34,302 bases of DNA from Polyangiaceae bacterium (GTDB lineage Bacteria; Myxococcota_A; Polyangia; Polyangiales; Polyangiaceae): contig JABFXY010000202.1 of the NCBI GenBank assembly GCA_013361525.1, positions 1 through 34,302 on the forward strand, given 5' to 3'. Below the pieces are notes generated by a model. The model was not told the origin of the DNA. It did not search any database and saw only the letters and a list, made by a program, of their open reading frames with translations. The translations under genes and the position numbers were made by a program. Shown here piece after piece: positions 1-7,236 of the stretch; position 1 is the first letter of the stretch; the number at the start of each line of letters is the position of its first letter.

Positions 1-1
1 C

Positions 2-46
2 CTCGACCGTGTCCTCGAGCAGATCATCGATGTAGTCGTCTCGTAG
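2..46 (+). CDS. C-terminal end of a gene entering from the left edge (partial)
   Basis: One forward frame is open from the window edge to a TAG at 44-46 and reads as fourteen residues ending DVVVS. Eleven of the fourteen codons end in G or C, as in the confident genes here. Nothing about its function can be read from so short a piece, and it could be a chance open frame. No other frame at this edge looks better. Confidence 0.35.
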   Translation, partial: LDRVLEQIIDVVVS

Positions 47-539
47 CGACATATCGAGATGAGACCAGCCCGGGGTGGGGACGGCAACGCGGAAGCACCC
101 TTCTTCTGAGCACTTGTGATCGCTTTTCACGGCTCGTCGCTTCCCGCTTCGACGCGTCAGTTTCGCGTTTCGCGTCCGTCTCGGACCGCGTGGGCGGGCG
201 AGGGGCAAGTAATGTCGGAGAAATGTTCGCCCTCCGTTCACTTTCTTCCCAAATCGGGGATCGCTCACCCGATAACCATTCAGAGGGTCGCGAGGCGGCG
301 CGCGAACAAAGGCAATTTGGAAGCTGAGCTTTCCAAACCGCAATCACATGCCGCAGAAAGAGGCGTAACAGCCGGCTGAAACGGAGCCGGAAATGTCTTT
401 GTCGCGCCCGGGTAAACCGGGCTCCCGATTGCTCAGGTAAACAGCTCTGCCCGCGAGCCCCTTTCGGCCGCGGACGAGCCGATCGCTTTCAACCGCGACA
501 CGCGCGCAGCGCGCCGTCGCAACGCAGAGGTCTATTCCC
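47..539. other. Intergenic leader before the A1-ATPase operon, with inverted repeats
   Basis: About 490 bp without a convincing gene; the short frames here have no family look and no ribosome binding site. It holds three inverted repeats on the way to the gene at 540. At 316-337 an imperfect palindrome is centred on AAGC-TGA-GCTT and flanked by TTTGG and CCAAA. At 372-390 CCGGCT and AGCCGG are separated by 7 nt. At 406-422 GCCCGG and CCGGGC are separated by 5 nt. The last two could form consecutive hairpins in the 5' leader. The first resembles the core of the array at 2979-3482 but has three central bases instead of two. No T-tract follows, so they are not simple terminators. Confidence 0.5.
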
Positions 540-899
540 ATGACGATGAACAACCCCGGCGCTCCGGCCCCCGACGCTCCGGCGCCGATTCCGCAGCTTC
601 GGTTCACCCAGGCTCTCGACTCCATTCGCACCCCCGCTGCGGCCCTTCCGAAGGACGAGGTTCTCCAAATCACGCTCGACCCGCAGGCCGCCGCGACGAC
701 GGCCATCGGTTGCGCTACGAAAATCCTCGCGCACCAGGCAGAGGTTGCCGAACAGCTGCCGCAATTCGACATCAATCACATGACTCGCCTCGAGACGCTC
801 GCCCTCGCGCTGGGCTCGGCCGACGTGCACTACAAAGCAGCATCCAAGCCCGCCGAGCCTGTGCAGGAGCTCGCCGAAAAGCTGATCAAGATGCCGTGA
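540..899 (+). CDS. A1 protein, N-terminal half (paralogue of 3510-4355), split by a frameshift
   Basis: A 119-residue protein with a Pro/Ala-rich start followed by predicted helices. It starts at ATG 540 behind AGAGG. From about residue 35 it aligns without gaps to the N-terminal half of the intact 281-aa protein at 3510-4355; shared features include TT.xGC, the LALG core and KAA...P.EP. It ends at a TGA (897-899) exactly where the paralogue continues, and the rest of the homology resumes in the +1 frame (907-1461). Skipping one base at CCG-TGA gives a gap-free alignment (LAEKLIKMP-DLLVSDIT against LVAAAGVVRTRLLTDIT). I recognise no family. It is either a frameshifted gene, a gene pair made by fission, or a sequence error. 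Confidence 0.7.
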   Translation: MTMNNPGAPAPDAPAPIPQLRFTQALDSIRTPAAALPKDEVLQITLDPQAAATTAIGCATKILAHQAEVAEQLPQFDINHMTRLETLALALGSADVHYKAASKPAEPVQELAEKLIKMP

Positions 900-906
900 T
901 CTGCTC

Positions 907-1461
907 GTGTCGGACATCACGGCGCTCGCGAATCGACGGCTCCTCGACGGTGAGCGACTCAAGGCGCTCAATGGGACGCAGGGCTATCGCAACGTCGGAT
1001 TCGATGTCCTCACGCTTTGCGCGATGCTTCGGGAGAACTGGGACTCCGTCTCCGGCCGCACCGGGGTGCAAACGGCGGAGATCAACGACGCCGAGCAGCT
1101 CGCGGATCGTCTCATCAGCGCTGTCGGCCGTCGCGAGCAAGGTGAGGCAGCGGTGGCCGAAGCGACCGAATTGCGTCAGCGCGTTTTCACGCTCTTCATG
1201 CGCTCCTACGAGGAGGTGCGCCGCGCCATTACGTACCTCCGTTGGCACGACGACGACGTCGACCGCATCGTGCCCTCGCTTTACACCACGGGCCGCTCGT
1301 CTCGGCGAAAGAGCGACATCGAGCCCAAGCCGGAGACTCCTCCGGCGGGAGGCACTTCGCCGGCCGCTCCGACCGGTCCCGGCACGCCGGCCCGGCCCGT
1401 CACGACGGGTGGTTCCGCCGCGCCGGGCATGGCCGACGACGAGCCCTTCGGCCCCGCGTGA
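907..1461 (+). CDS. A1 protein, C-terminal half (paralogue of 3510-4355)
   Basis: The GTG at 907 is the first usable start in this frame, but homology to the 281-aa paralogue begins slightly upstream of it (RDLLVSDIT), so it may be read through a frameshift rather than started here. No good ribosome binding site precedes 907. The 184 residues share with the paralogue the pattern DDAE.LA.RL, FTLF.R.YEEVRR, then R.....D.RI.PSLY, followed by a Pro/Thr/Gly-rich tail. It looks like a helical bundle or coiled-coil protein without catalytic motifs. It sits 30 bp before the ATPase gene and is probably co-transcribed with it, so a role as partner or adaptor of the ATPase is a fair inference. Confidence 0.7.
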   Translation: MSDITALANRRLLDGERLKALNGTQGYRNVGFDVLTLCAMLRENWDSVSGRTGVQTAEINDAEQLADRLISAVGRREQGEAAVAEATELRQRVFTLFMRSYEEVRRAITYLRWHDDDVDRIVPSLYTTGRSSRRKSDIEPKPETPPAGGTSPAAPTGPGTPARPVTTGGSAAPGMADDEPFGPA

Positions 1462-1491
1462 CGTTCGCGTCGTCTCTGAGGATCATCAACG

Positions 1492-2964
1492 ATGAAGCCC
1501 ACGCTCCGCCCCGGCAGGATGCGACCGCTCGACGGTCGCAAGATCGTCGCGCCGCTCGAAATTCCCGCGCACCACCTAAACCTTCACGGTTGCGTTCTCG
1601 GAATGACCGGTAGCGGGAAAACTGGATTGATGACCGTGCTGGTGGAGGAAGCGCTACGCGTATCGGTGCCGGTCCTCGTGATCGACGTCAAAGGCGATCT
1701 CCCCAATCTCCTTCTCACCTTCCCGAGCTTCGACCCCGCGCTCGTCGCGCCGTGGGTCGAGGCTTCACCCAATGATCCCAATGGCGCTCTCGCGACGGCC
1801 GCGCGCCTCGCCGATGAGCGCCGGAAGGGTTTGGCAGTACACGGTATTGGCGAGGTCGAGCTCGTCGACTTCGTGAAACGGACGCACGTCCGCGTGATCA
1901 CGCCCGGCGCCGATGCGGGCGAGCTCCTTCACGTGCTATCCGCGCTCGAGCGTCGCTCGGCGCGGTGGGACACCGATGTCGAGGGGGCACGAGCGGCACT
2001 GAGCGCTGCCATCTCTCTCATACTGCGGTTGCTCGGCCGTGATCCCGATCCGGCGCGCAGCCGCGAGCACGTCCTTCTCTCCGTTTTGGCCGAGCGGCGC
2101 CTGTCGGGTGGACAGGACGCCGACATCGGCTCGCTCTTGCCCGAGATCGTCGACCCACCGCTCGCCACCATTGGGGCGTTGGACGTCGAGGGCTTCATGT
2201 CGAAGCGCGCGCGGCGCGATCTCGCCGCGGCGCTCAATACATTGCTGGCGTCACCATCCTTCTCGAGCTGGCGCCAGGGCGAGACGCTCGACGTCGGCGC
2301 GTGGATGCAACCCGTCGTGGTCCGCACAGGCGTGGGTGCCAGTGCGAGCGAAGCGAAGCACACCCCCCAGGCGGGACCCGCGCCGTCGTGCGCACGCGAG
2401 GAAACAATCAGCAAAACGCCGGCGACAATTCTCAGCGTCGCACACCTCGACGACGATGAACGCGCGCTCGTCCTCGGCGTCGTCCTCGAGGAAGTCCTCA
2501 CATGGGTGCGCAGTCTCCCCGGTACGCAACGCCTCAAAGCGCTCATCGTGTTCGACGAAGTCTACGGCTTCCTGCCCCCGCACCCCGCTTCACCTCCGAC
2601 CAAGCGCCCGCTCGTCGCATTGATGAAGCAGGCGCGCGCTTATGGGGTCGGCGTCCTCGTCGCGACGCAGAACCCGATGGATCTCGACTATCGCGCCCTC
2701 AGCAACGCCGGCCTCTGGTGCCTCGGCAGGCTCCAGACCGACGCAGATCGCGAACGTGTCCTCGACGGGTTGGCCAACGAAGCCGGAAATGGCCAATCCG
2801 CCGACGAGCTCAGCGATGTCCTGAAGCGTCTTCAGCCGCGCTGGTTCGTGGTTCGGGACGCGCAGAGCGGCGGGCCGAGTGTTTTGCTCCAACCACGGTG
2901 GGCGATGTCGTTCCTGCGCGGGCCGATGACGCGGCAGGAGATCAAGCGGGCCCGGCGAAAGTAG
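1492..2964 (+). CDS. HerA/FtsK-type P-loop ATPase (DUF87-like)
   Basis: A 490-residue protein with the hallmarks of HerA/FtsK-superfamily ATPases. These are a Walker A at residues 37-44 (GMTGSGKT) followed by VLVIDVKGDLPNLL, a Walker B near residues 350-356 (LIVFDEV), and a sensor segment VLVATQNPMDLDY around residue 393. The stretch with LSNAG and GRLQTDADRERVLDGL is typical of bacterial HerA-domain ATP-binding proteins. As I recall these are often much longer (about 800 aa), so this copy may lack a C-terminal domain. Members pump or remodel DNA as hexamers in repair, defence, conjugation or segregation. It follows A1 by 30 bp and is followed directly by the 42-bp palindrome array, so a DNA substrate or loading site nearby is a plausible inference. 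No nuclease or SIR2 partner of the known HerA defence systems is visible. Confidence 0.85.
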   Translation: MKPTLRPGRMRPLDGRKIVAPLEIPAHHLNLHGCVLGMTGSGKTGLMTVLVEEALRVSVPVLVIDVKGDLPNLLLTFPSFDPALVAPWVEASPNDPNGALATAARLADERRKGLAVHGIGEVELVDFVKRTHVRVITPGADAGELLHVLSALERRSARWDTDVEGARAALSAAISLILRLLGRDPDPARSREHVLLSVLAERRLSGGQDADIGSLLPEIVDPPLATIGALDVEGFMSKRARRDLAAALNTLLASPSFSSWRQGETLDVGAWMQPVVVRTGVGASASEAKHTPQAGPAPSCAREETISKTPATILSVAHLDDDERALVLGVVLEEVLTWVRSLPGTQRLKALIVFDEVYGFLPPHPASPPTKRPLVALMKQARAYGVGVLVATQNPMDLDYRALSNAGLWCLGRLQTDADRERVLDGLANEAGNGQSADELSDVLKRLQPRWFVVRDAQSGGPSVLLQPRWAMSFLRGPMTRQEIKRARRK

Positions 2965-2978
2965 GCTCGGGCGCCGCG

Positions 2979-3482
2979 GACAAGCTGGCTTTGGTCGTAG
3001 CCTAGAACTCAAGAGCGCGGACCAAGCCAGCTAGGAATTTCGACGCTCACCAGTGTGCGCAGACCAAGCTTGCTTGGAATTTCCTCGGCCATAGGGGCGT
3101 GAGAAGCAAGCCAGCTAGGCGTCAATTCTTGACCCAGAGAAAAGAAACCAACCCCGCTTGGATGCCGGCCTGGGTGCGGAGCTCCGAAACCAAGCCCGCT
3201 TGGGAAAATTTCTTCGCCCCGCGCTCGAAACTCAAGCCAGCTTGTCCTGGCGCCGATGGAGTCCGCTCCAAACCAAAGCCCGCTTTGGAAATTCTCTTCG
3301 CCCTGTGCCCAAAACCTAAGCGAGCTAATTGCGCGGGCCGGTGCCATGGCTTCGAAACCAAGCAGGCTTGAAATCGACACCACGTCAATTGGGCAGAACC
3401 CAAGCCCGCTTTCGCCGCGTGCCGATCTCGCGGCTCATAAGCCAAGCTGGCTCTCATTTCCTGCGCCCGTGCGGGCGTCCAG
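2979..3482. repeat. Array of 12 degenerate 42-bp repeats, each with a palindrome CAAGC-NN-GCTTG
   Basis: Twelve consecutive 42-bp units start at 2979, 3021, 3063, 3105, 3147, 3189, 3231, 3273, 3315, 3357, 3399 and 3441. Each carries AAGC-NN-GCTT or a near match. AAGC is exact in 11 of 12 units (AACC in the fifth). GCT is present in all 12, followed by T in 8, A in 3 and C in 1. The dyad centres lie at 2986.5, 3028.5, 3070.5 and so on to 3448.5: eleven intervals of exactly 42 bp. Outside the palindrome the units are strongly diverged, with a partial consensus of AAATTTC then TTCGCCC after the palindrome and GAA before it. Forty-two bp equals four turns of B-DNA (4 x 10.5), so all sites would face the same side of the helix. 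The array fills the gap between the ATPase and the A2 gene. It looks like a cooperative binding platform (centromere-like, operator-like or a loading site). No known family is recognised. Confidence 0.9.
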
Positions 3483-3509
3483 AGCGGTGAAGACCGGAGA
3501 AGTCATCCC

Positions 3510-4355
3510 ATGACCATCGAATTTCCGCATGATATCCCCGGAACGAAGTTTCGCGCCGCGTTTCACGCGCTGCGCGACGCGATCGTGGCGATCCCCGACG
3601 ACCAGCTGATCCCGATCAAAGTCGATATCGAGGCCGCGGTCACCACGGTCATGGGTTGCCTGCCTCAGTTGGAAAGGCTTCGGCCGGAAGTCGTGCGGGT
3701 GCTGCCGACTCACGACCTTGCTCCTTATAATGAAATCGGCACGCGAGCCCTGGCGCTGGGACACGCGCACGCGCTTCACAAGGCTGCGGCCCGTCCACCT
3801 GAGCCCATCCCGGATCTGGTCGCAGCGGCGGGCGTGGTCCGAACGCGTCTGCTGACGGATATCACCGTGCTGGTCAATCGGAACGTTCTACAAGGCGAGC
3901 CGCTCAAACAACTGCGCGGCACGACCGGCTTTCAGAACCTTGCGTCCGACCTCCTGTTCGTCGCGACGATGCTGCGAACGAATTGGGAGAAGGTGAAGAC
4001 CAAATCCGCAATCGACGCACGCGAACTCGACGACGCCGAGGACCTCGCCGAGCGCTTGACGACGGCGATCGGGTTGCGCGAGCACGCCGTGAAGGCGAGG
4101 CTCGACGCGACGCGGACGCGCCATCAGGCCTTCACGCTCTTTGAGCGCGGCTACCAAGAGGTCCGACGCGTCATTGCGTTCGTCCGGCATTACGAAGGGG
4201 ACCTCGAGCGCATCGCGCCGTCGCTCTATCGAGGCCGGGGAGGGCGCGGAAAGACAGCCAAGCCCACCTCAAACGGCGCATCGAGCTCCGTGTCGGCCGG
4301 TGCGGTCACGCCCACCGAGGACGTCCCCATCACCACAACGGGGGAATCACAGTGA
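3510..4355 (+). CDS. A2 protein, intact paralogue of the split A1 protein
   Basis: A 281-residue, mostly helical protein without catalytic motifs, starting at ATG 3510 behind GGAG. Residues about 25-235 align along their whole length with the A1 halves (540-1461): TT.MGC, RALALGHAHALHKAAARPPEP, LLTDIT.L.NR, NW.KVK, DDAEDLAERL, FTLFERGYQEVRRVIAF and RIAPSLY. A low-complexity Gly/Lys then Ser/Thr/Val tail follows residue 240. It lies 27 bp after the last repeat of the 42-bp array and overlaps the next short gene by GTGA. Duplication on either side of the ATPase and array suggests both copies act with them. An acting partner could be a DNA-binding or bridging protein, but no HTH or other DNA-binding motif is evident. 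Confidence 0.8.
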   Translation: MTIEFPHDIPGTKFRAAFHALRDAIVAIPDDQLIPIKVDIEAAVTTVMGCLPQLERLRPEVVRVLPTHDLAPYNEIGTRALALGHAHALHKAAARPPEPIPDLVAAAGVVRTRLLTDITVLVNRNVLQGEPLKQLRGTTGFQNLASDLLFVATMLRTNWEKVKTKSAIDARELDDAEDLAERLTTAIGLREHAVKARLDATRTRHQAFTLFERGYQEVRRVIAFVRHYEGDLERIAPSLYRGRGGRGKTAKPTSNGASSSVSAGAVTPTEDVPITTTGESQ

Positions 4356-4540
4356 ATGTCACGACCGATGAAGTGCGCGAAGCGGAGCTGCTCGCCGACG
4401 AGGCGATCACCGCGTTCGCGGATGCCCTGCCTGCGCGTGTGGTTGAAGAAGTGCGGCGGGCGATGATCGAGGGTTTGCTGTGCTCGGAGGATGGGCTGGT
4501 TGTGCTTGCGCGTCTCGGACAGGCGCGCCGAGAGATTTGA
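4352..4540 (+). CDS. Small hypothetical protein, translationally coupled to A2
   Basis: A 62-residue ORF with a GTG start inside the A2 stop (GTGA overlap at 4352-4355), the usual sign of coupled translation. It is acidic and helical: the first forty residues alternate Asp/Glu and Ala/Leu/Val, then comes EEVRRAMIEGLLCSEDGL and a basic end. It has no transmembrane segment and a single Cys. I recognise no family. Its GC-rich third positions and tight coupling support it as real. Confidence 0.55.
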   Translation: MNVTTDEVREAELLADEAITAFADALPARVVEEVRRAMIEGLLCSEDGLVVLARLGQARREI

Positions 4541-5051
4541 CGGAGCGAGCTGGGGGCCTACTCTTTGCCGTCGTCGTCCCGAACAACGTGCAGATGCCGC
4601 GGCCGGTTGGGGTCCGGTTTGGAGCCTGGCCATCGCCGTCGATCCGCGTCAGCACGAGCTTCGGGCGCCTGTTGCGCTTGATGACGGACACGCCCTGTAC
4701 GCGGTCGGTGACATCGAATCAGCGATACGGGCGTACGAGCGCGGGATGGAGGACGAGCTTCTCATGGCTGAAGAAATACCCCCGCGGATCGCAGCCGATC
4801 TCATCGCCGGAATGGCGAGTTGCGGTGTCGAGCGGGGAGCATATGTGGAGCCGGAGGGCCTCTACGAGCTCGCCTGGGACGTGTACGTCCAGGCCGACGA
4901 TGCGCGCGCCGCGGTTCCGTTCGAGCTCGGCCGCGCCGAGGCACAGCTGAAGCGCGGTCTGCGCGCTGAAGCCCTACGCACCGTGCGTGGCGCGCTCGAA
5001 CTCGCGCTCGAGCTGCACCACGCTCCGGGGAACATGGCGAACGGCGTCTGA
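4491..5051 (+). CDS. Hypothetical protein with TPR-like helices; start uncertain
   Basis: The reading frame gives up to 186 residues from ATG 4491, which overlaps the preceding gene by 50 bp; GGAGG lies directly against that ATG, too close to be ideal. The convincing part begins near 4620 (WSLAIAVDPRQHE). It contains helix pairs with TPR-like spacing: DIESAIRAYERGMEDELL, a middle segment ending YELAWDVYVQADDARAAVPFELG and finally AEALRTVRGALELALELH. TPR proteins usually mediate protein contacts. It may be the last gene of the A2 operon. The true start could be internal, so the first 40 residues are doubtful. Confidence 0.5.
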   Translation: MGWLCLRVSDRRAERFDGASWGPTLCRRRPEQRADAAAGWGPVWSLAIAVDPRQHELRAPVALDDGHALYAVGDIESAIRAYERGMEDELLMAEEIPPRIAADLIAGMASCGVERGAYVEPEGLYELAWDVYVQADDARAAVPFELGRAEAQLKRGLRAEALRTVRGALELALELHHAPGNMANGV

Positions 5052-5192
5052 CCGCAGCCGGCTTCGCCGTGTACCTCGTCGCTCGCTTATGCCGTTTGCG
5101 GCGCGCTCTCTGCACCGATCATCACGGGTGCTCCGCGATCGGGACGGCCGCTATGTGATGGCGGCGATCGGTTGGCGCCACACACCGCTTCG

Positions 5193-6674
5193 ATGAGAGC
5201 GCACGCGCCCCTCACCTTGACGCTAGCCGGGGTATTGGCCGTGGCTTGCGCCGCCCATCATGGGGATGACCAGCATCAAAGCGGCGGCACCGGCGGTGGC
5301 GACGAGACCGAGCTGGCGCCGCTGGAAACGGAGGCGGGCTTCGTGGAGGTTCCAGCCCGGTCCGAAAACGCAGATCCGCGTACGAGGATGTTCTACTCCT
5401 TCGTTCCTGCGGACAACGGTCCCGAATCGGCGCCTCTCCTCGTCTATTTCAACGGCGGCCCTGGGGCGGCAACGACGAGCATCCTGGCGGCGTACGGCAC
5501 AGGCCCCTACACGCTCGACCCGGAGGCGGAGGTCGACGCACCGCCGGCGCACAATCCAGCGTCCCACACAGCCTTCGCGAATATGCTCTACATCGACGCG
5601 CGTGCCACTGGCTTCTCGTACGACGTCGAAGACCCCGCAGACGGGTATTGCTCGGGGGCCGAACCCTATACCAGTGACGCCGCGCAGTTCGTGTACGTCC
5701 TACTGGAATTCCTGGCTGAGCATCCGCAGATCGCCGACAACCCCATCGCGCTCGTCGGCGAAAGCTACGGTGGCACGCGCGCCGCGGTGATGCTCTATAT
5801 GCTTCAGCACTATGCGGTCATGGAGCAGCCGGAGTGGTTCCCGACCGGGCACCTGTACGCGCCCTGGCTGACGGCGAAGATGAGGCGGCACGTCGCGTTT
5901 GCGTTGCGGCGGGATACAGGAGTCGACCTTACGCCCGACGAAGTGGCGCGGCAGTTCGGCTACCAAATTCTGATTCAGCCGAGCATCGCGGGTTTTTTGC
6001 AGAACTTCCCGGGAGCACCAGTGCCCGCCGATGACCCCGACTTCGAGAACCCGGGTGGCGATGCGTACGACGTGCGCCAGAGCGTCGAGGATGCGGATCG
6101 CATCGCCGAGCACGCGGCGTATGCGATGCGAACACCGGTATCGTTCGAGATGTTCTTCGGCGTTGCGCCGCAGGATGTTGCGGGATTGCCCGCTACGGAG
6201 AGAGGAGCCGCACGTCGCTGGCCGTCGGGCGAGATCCTCGAGCTGGAAGCGCGGATGCGCGGCGCGCTCGGCGACTTGCCCGAATCGGACGCCTATTGGC
6301 TGCCGATGGTCCAGCCTTGCGGCCCGTATCTCGGGGACGGTCGAACGCTGAGCGCTTTCCTCGACGTCCTGAAGCGAACGAGCACGTTCATCACGAACGC
6401 GCGTTACGACTCCGTCGTGTACACGGAGGCCCTGCCGGCATTCTTCGGCTCTCTGGACGGGTATGACGCATTCGTGAGCAAGGCCGAGCCTGCGGGATCG
6501 GAGCGGCCGGGCATGCTGCATGTCGTCGGCGACGAGCTCGGAACGCGCTCCATCAGGTTCCCGATCTATGAGGCTGGTCACGCGGTGACGGTCAGCGCGC
6601 CGGGCGAATTCGCTCGGGACGTCGAGCAATGGTTGCATGACGTCGGTGCCATGAGACCCGTAGTGTTCGACTGA
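5193..6674 (+). CDS. Serine carboxypeptidase-like lipoprotein (peptidase S10 family)
   Basis: A 493-residue exported hydrolase. ATG 5193 is preferred over the upstream TTG at 5172 because it puts a clean signal peptide at the N-terminus (LTLTLAGVLAVAC, Cys19 as lipid anchor), followed by a His/Asp and Gly linker. The family signature is complete: oxyanion segment YFNGGPGA, nucleophile Ser191 in GESYGG, catalytic Asp406 in NARYDS and His463 in YEAGHAV. S10 enzymes remove C-terminal residues from peptides, usually at acidic pH, and some act as acyltransferases. Bacterial copies are often annotated as peptidase S10. It is likely anchored in the outer membrane or periplasm. It stands alone, with no co-oriented neighbour close by. 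Confidence 0.9.
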   Translation: MRAHAPLTLTLAGVLAVACAAHHGDDQHQSGGTGGGDETELAPLETEAGFVEVPARSENADPRTRMFYSFVPADNGPESAPLLVYFNGGPGAATTSILAAYGTGPYTLDPEAEVDAPPAHNPASHTAFANMLYIDARATGFSYDVEDPADGYCSGAEPYTSDAAQFVYVLLEFLAEHPQIADNPIALVGESYGGTRAAVMLYMLQHYAVMEQPEWFPTGHLYAPWLTAKMRRHVAFALRRDTGVDLTPDEVARQFGYQILIQPSIAGFLQNFPGAPVPADDPDFENPGGDAYDVRQSVEDADRIAEHAAYAMRTPVSFEMFFGVAPQDVAGLPATERGAARRWPSGEILELEARMRGALGDLPESDAYWLPMVQPCGPYLGDGRTLSAFLDVLKRTSTFITNARYDSVVYTEALPAFFGSLDGYDAFVSKAEPAGSERPGMLHVVGDELGTRSIRFPIYEAGHAVTVSAPGEFARDVEQWLHDVGAMRPVVFD

Positions 6675-6797
6675 CCGGCGGCGGTCCACGTCGGGCTACC
6701 CGCGGACGCGAGGATGACATGAACGACGATCACATGCATCGCGTGATCCATCTGCGCGAGCACGCACGTCCTCGGAACGCGGCGCGATTCGGGCGGC

Positions 6798-6875
6798 ATG
6801 CTCTATCGCGCGGTGGGTCTGATCTTGTTCGCTCTCGGAGTCGTCACGGGCGTCGTCTTCGCCCTTCTCTCGTGA
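6798..6875 (+). CDS. Possible 25-residue single-pass membrane peptide
   Basis: An ATG at 6798 opens a 25-codon frame ending TGA at 6873-6875. It reads MLYRAV followed by GLILFALGVVTGVVFALLS, an unbroken hydrophobic stretch of transmembrane length. Stops in this frame at 6720 and 6741 limit upstream extension. There is no strong ribosome binding site. It may be a true small membrane protein or a chance hydrophobic frame in the gene-poor stretch 6675-7236. Confidence 0.25.
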   Translation: MLYRAVGLILFALGVVTGVVFALLS

Positions 6876-6992
6876 TGGTGGGGACGCGCGCGTCTGGATG
6901 TGTCGTTACCTGGGGCCGTCGTGCCTGACCCTTCAATCGAGAGGGGAACGCAAAACGGTTTAGAGACGTTCGTATAGGAACGAGTGCGTTCT

Positions 6993-7149
6993 CATTGGCG
7001 CACGGGCAAGTGGGTGACGCCGGTGACGCCGCACGCGACAATCGTGGTTACCGAGAATCGTAGGGAGCAGCACGCTGACGGCCACCGACGCCGACGGAAA
7101 CACAGGCACGGAGCAGATCACGCTGGTCGTTCAGGCGCAGTGCCCGTAA
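6993..7149 (+). pseudogene. Frameshifted remnant of a repeat/Ig-like surface protein C-terminus
   Basis: Inside the 560-bp stretch 6675-7236, which has no intact gene of normal size, two forward frames carry protein-like text that joins across a frameshift near 7055-7060. The first reads WRTGKWVTPVTPHATIVVTEN. The second reads STLTATDADGNTGTEQITL and VVQAQCP, ending at TAA 7147-7149. The second piece looks like the last beta strands of an Ig-like or cadherin-like repeat (TATDADGN.G). No start codon or upstream body is present, so this appears to be a decayed tail. The rest of the stretch shows nothing else I can support. Confidence 0.3.
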
Positions 7150-7236
7150 CGATTTGACCTGGCTGCGAAGGACAACCACGCCGTGGCACGGCGCGAGGTG
7201 GGCGACAGACCATCAGCGGTGAACTGCCGAAGACGC

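Noticed and set aside
897..899. Selenocysteine reading of the TGA that ends the A1 N-terminal half
   Set aside because: The homology resumes in a different frame, so decoding the TGA in frame would not rejoin the protein.
3009..3383. Minus-strand protein made of 14-residue repeats across the array
   Set aside because: A 42-bp period makes any open frame look like a 14-residue repeat. This frame covers only units 2-10, its stop falls inside unit 1, and what is conserved is the DNA palindrome.
2979..3482. CRISPR array
   Set aside because: Units share only a short palindrome of about 10-14 bp, the period is 42 bp instead of about 60-70, the inter-palindrome sequence itself keeps traces of a consensus, and no cas gene is near.
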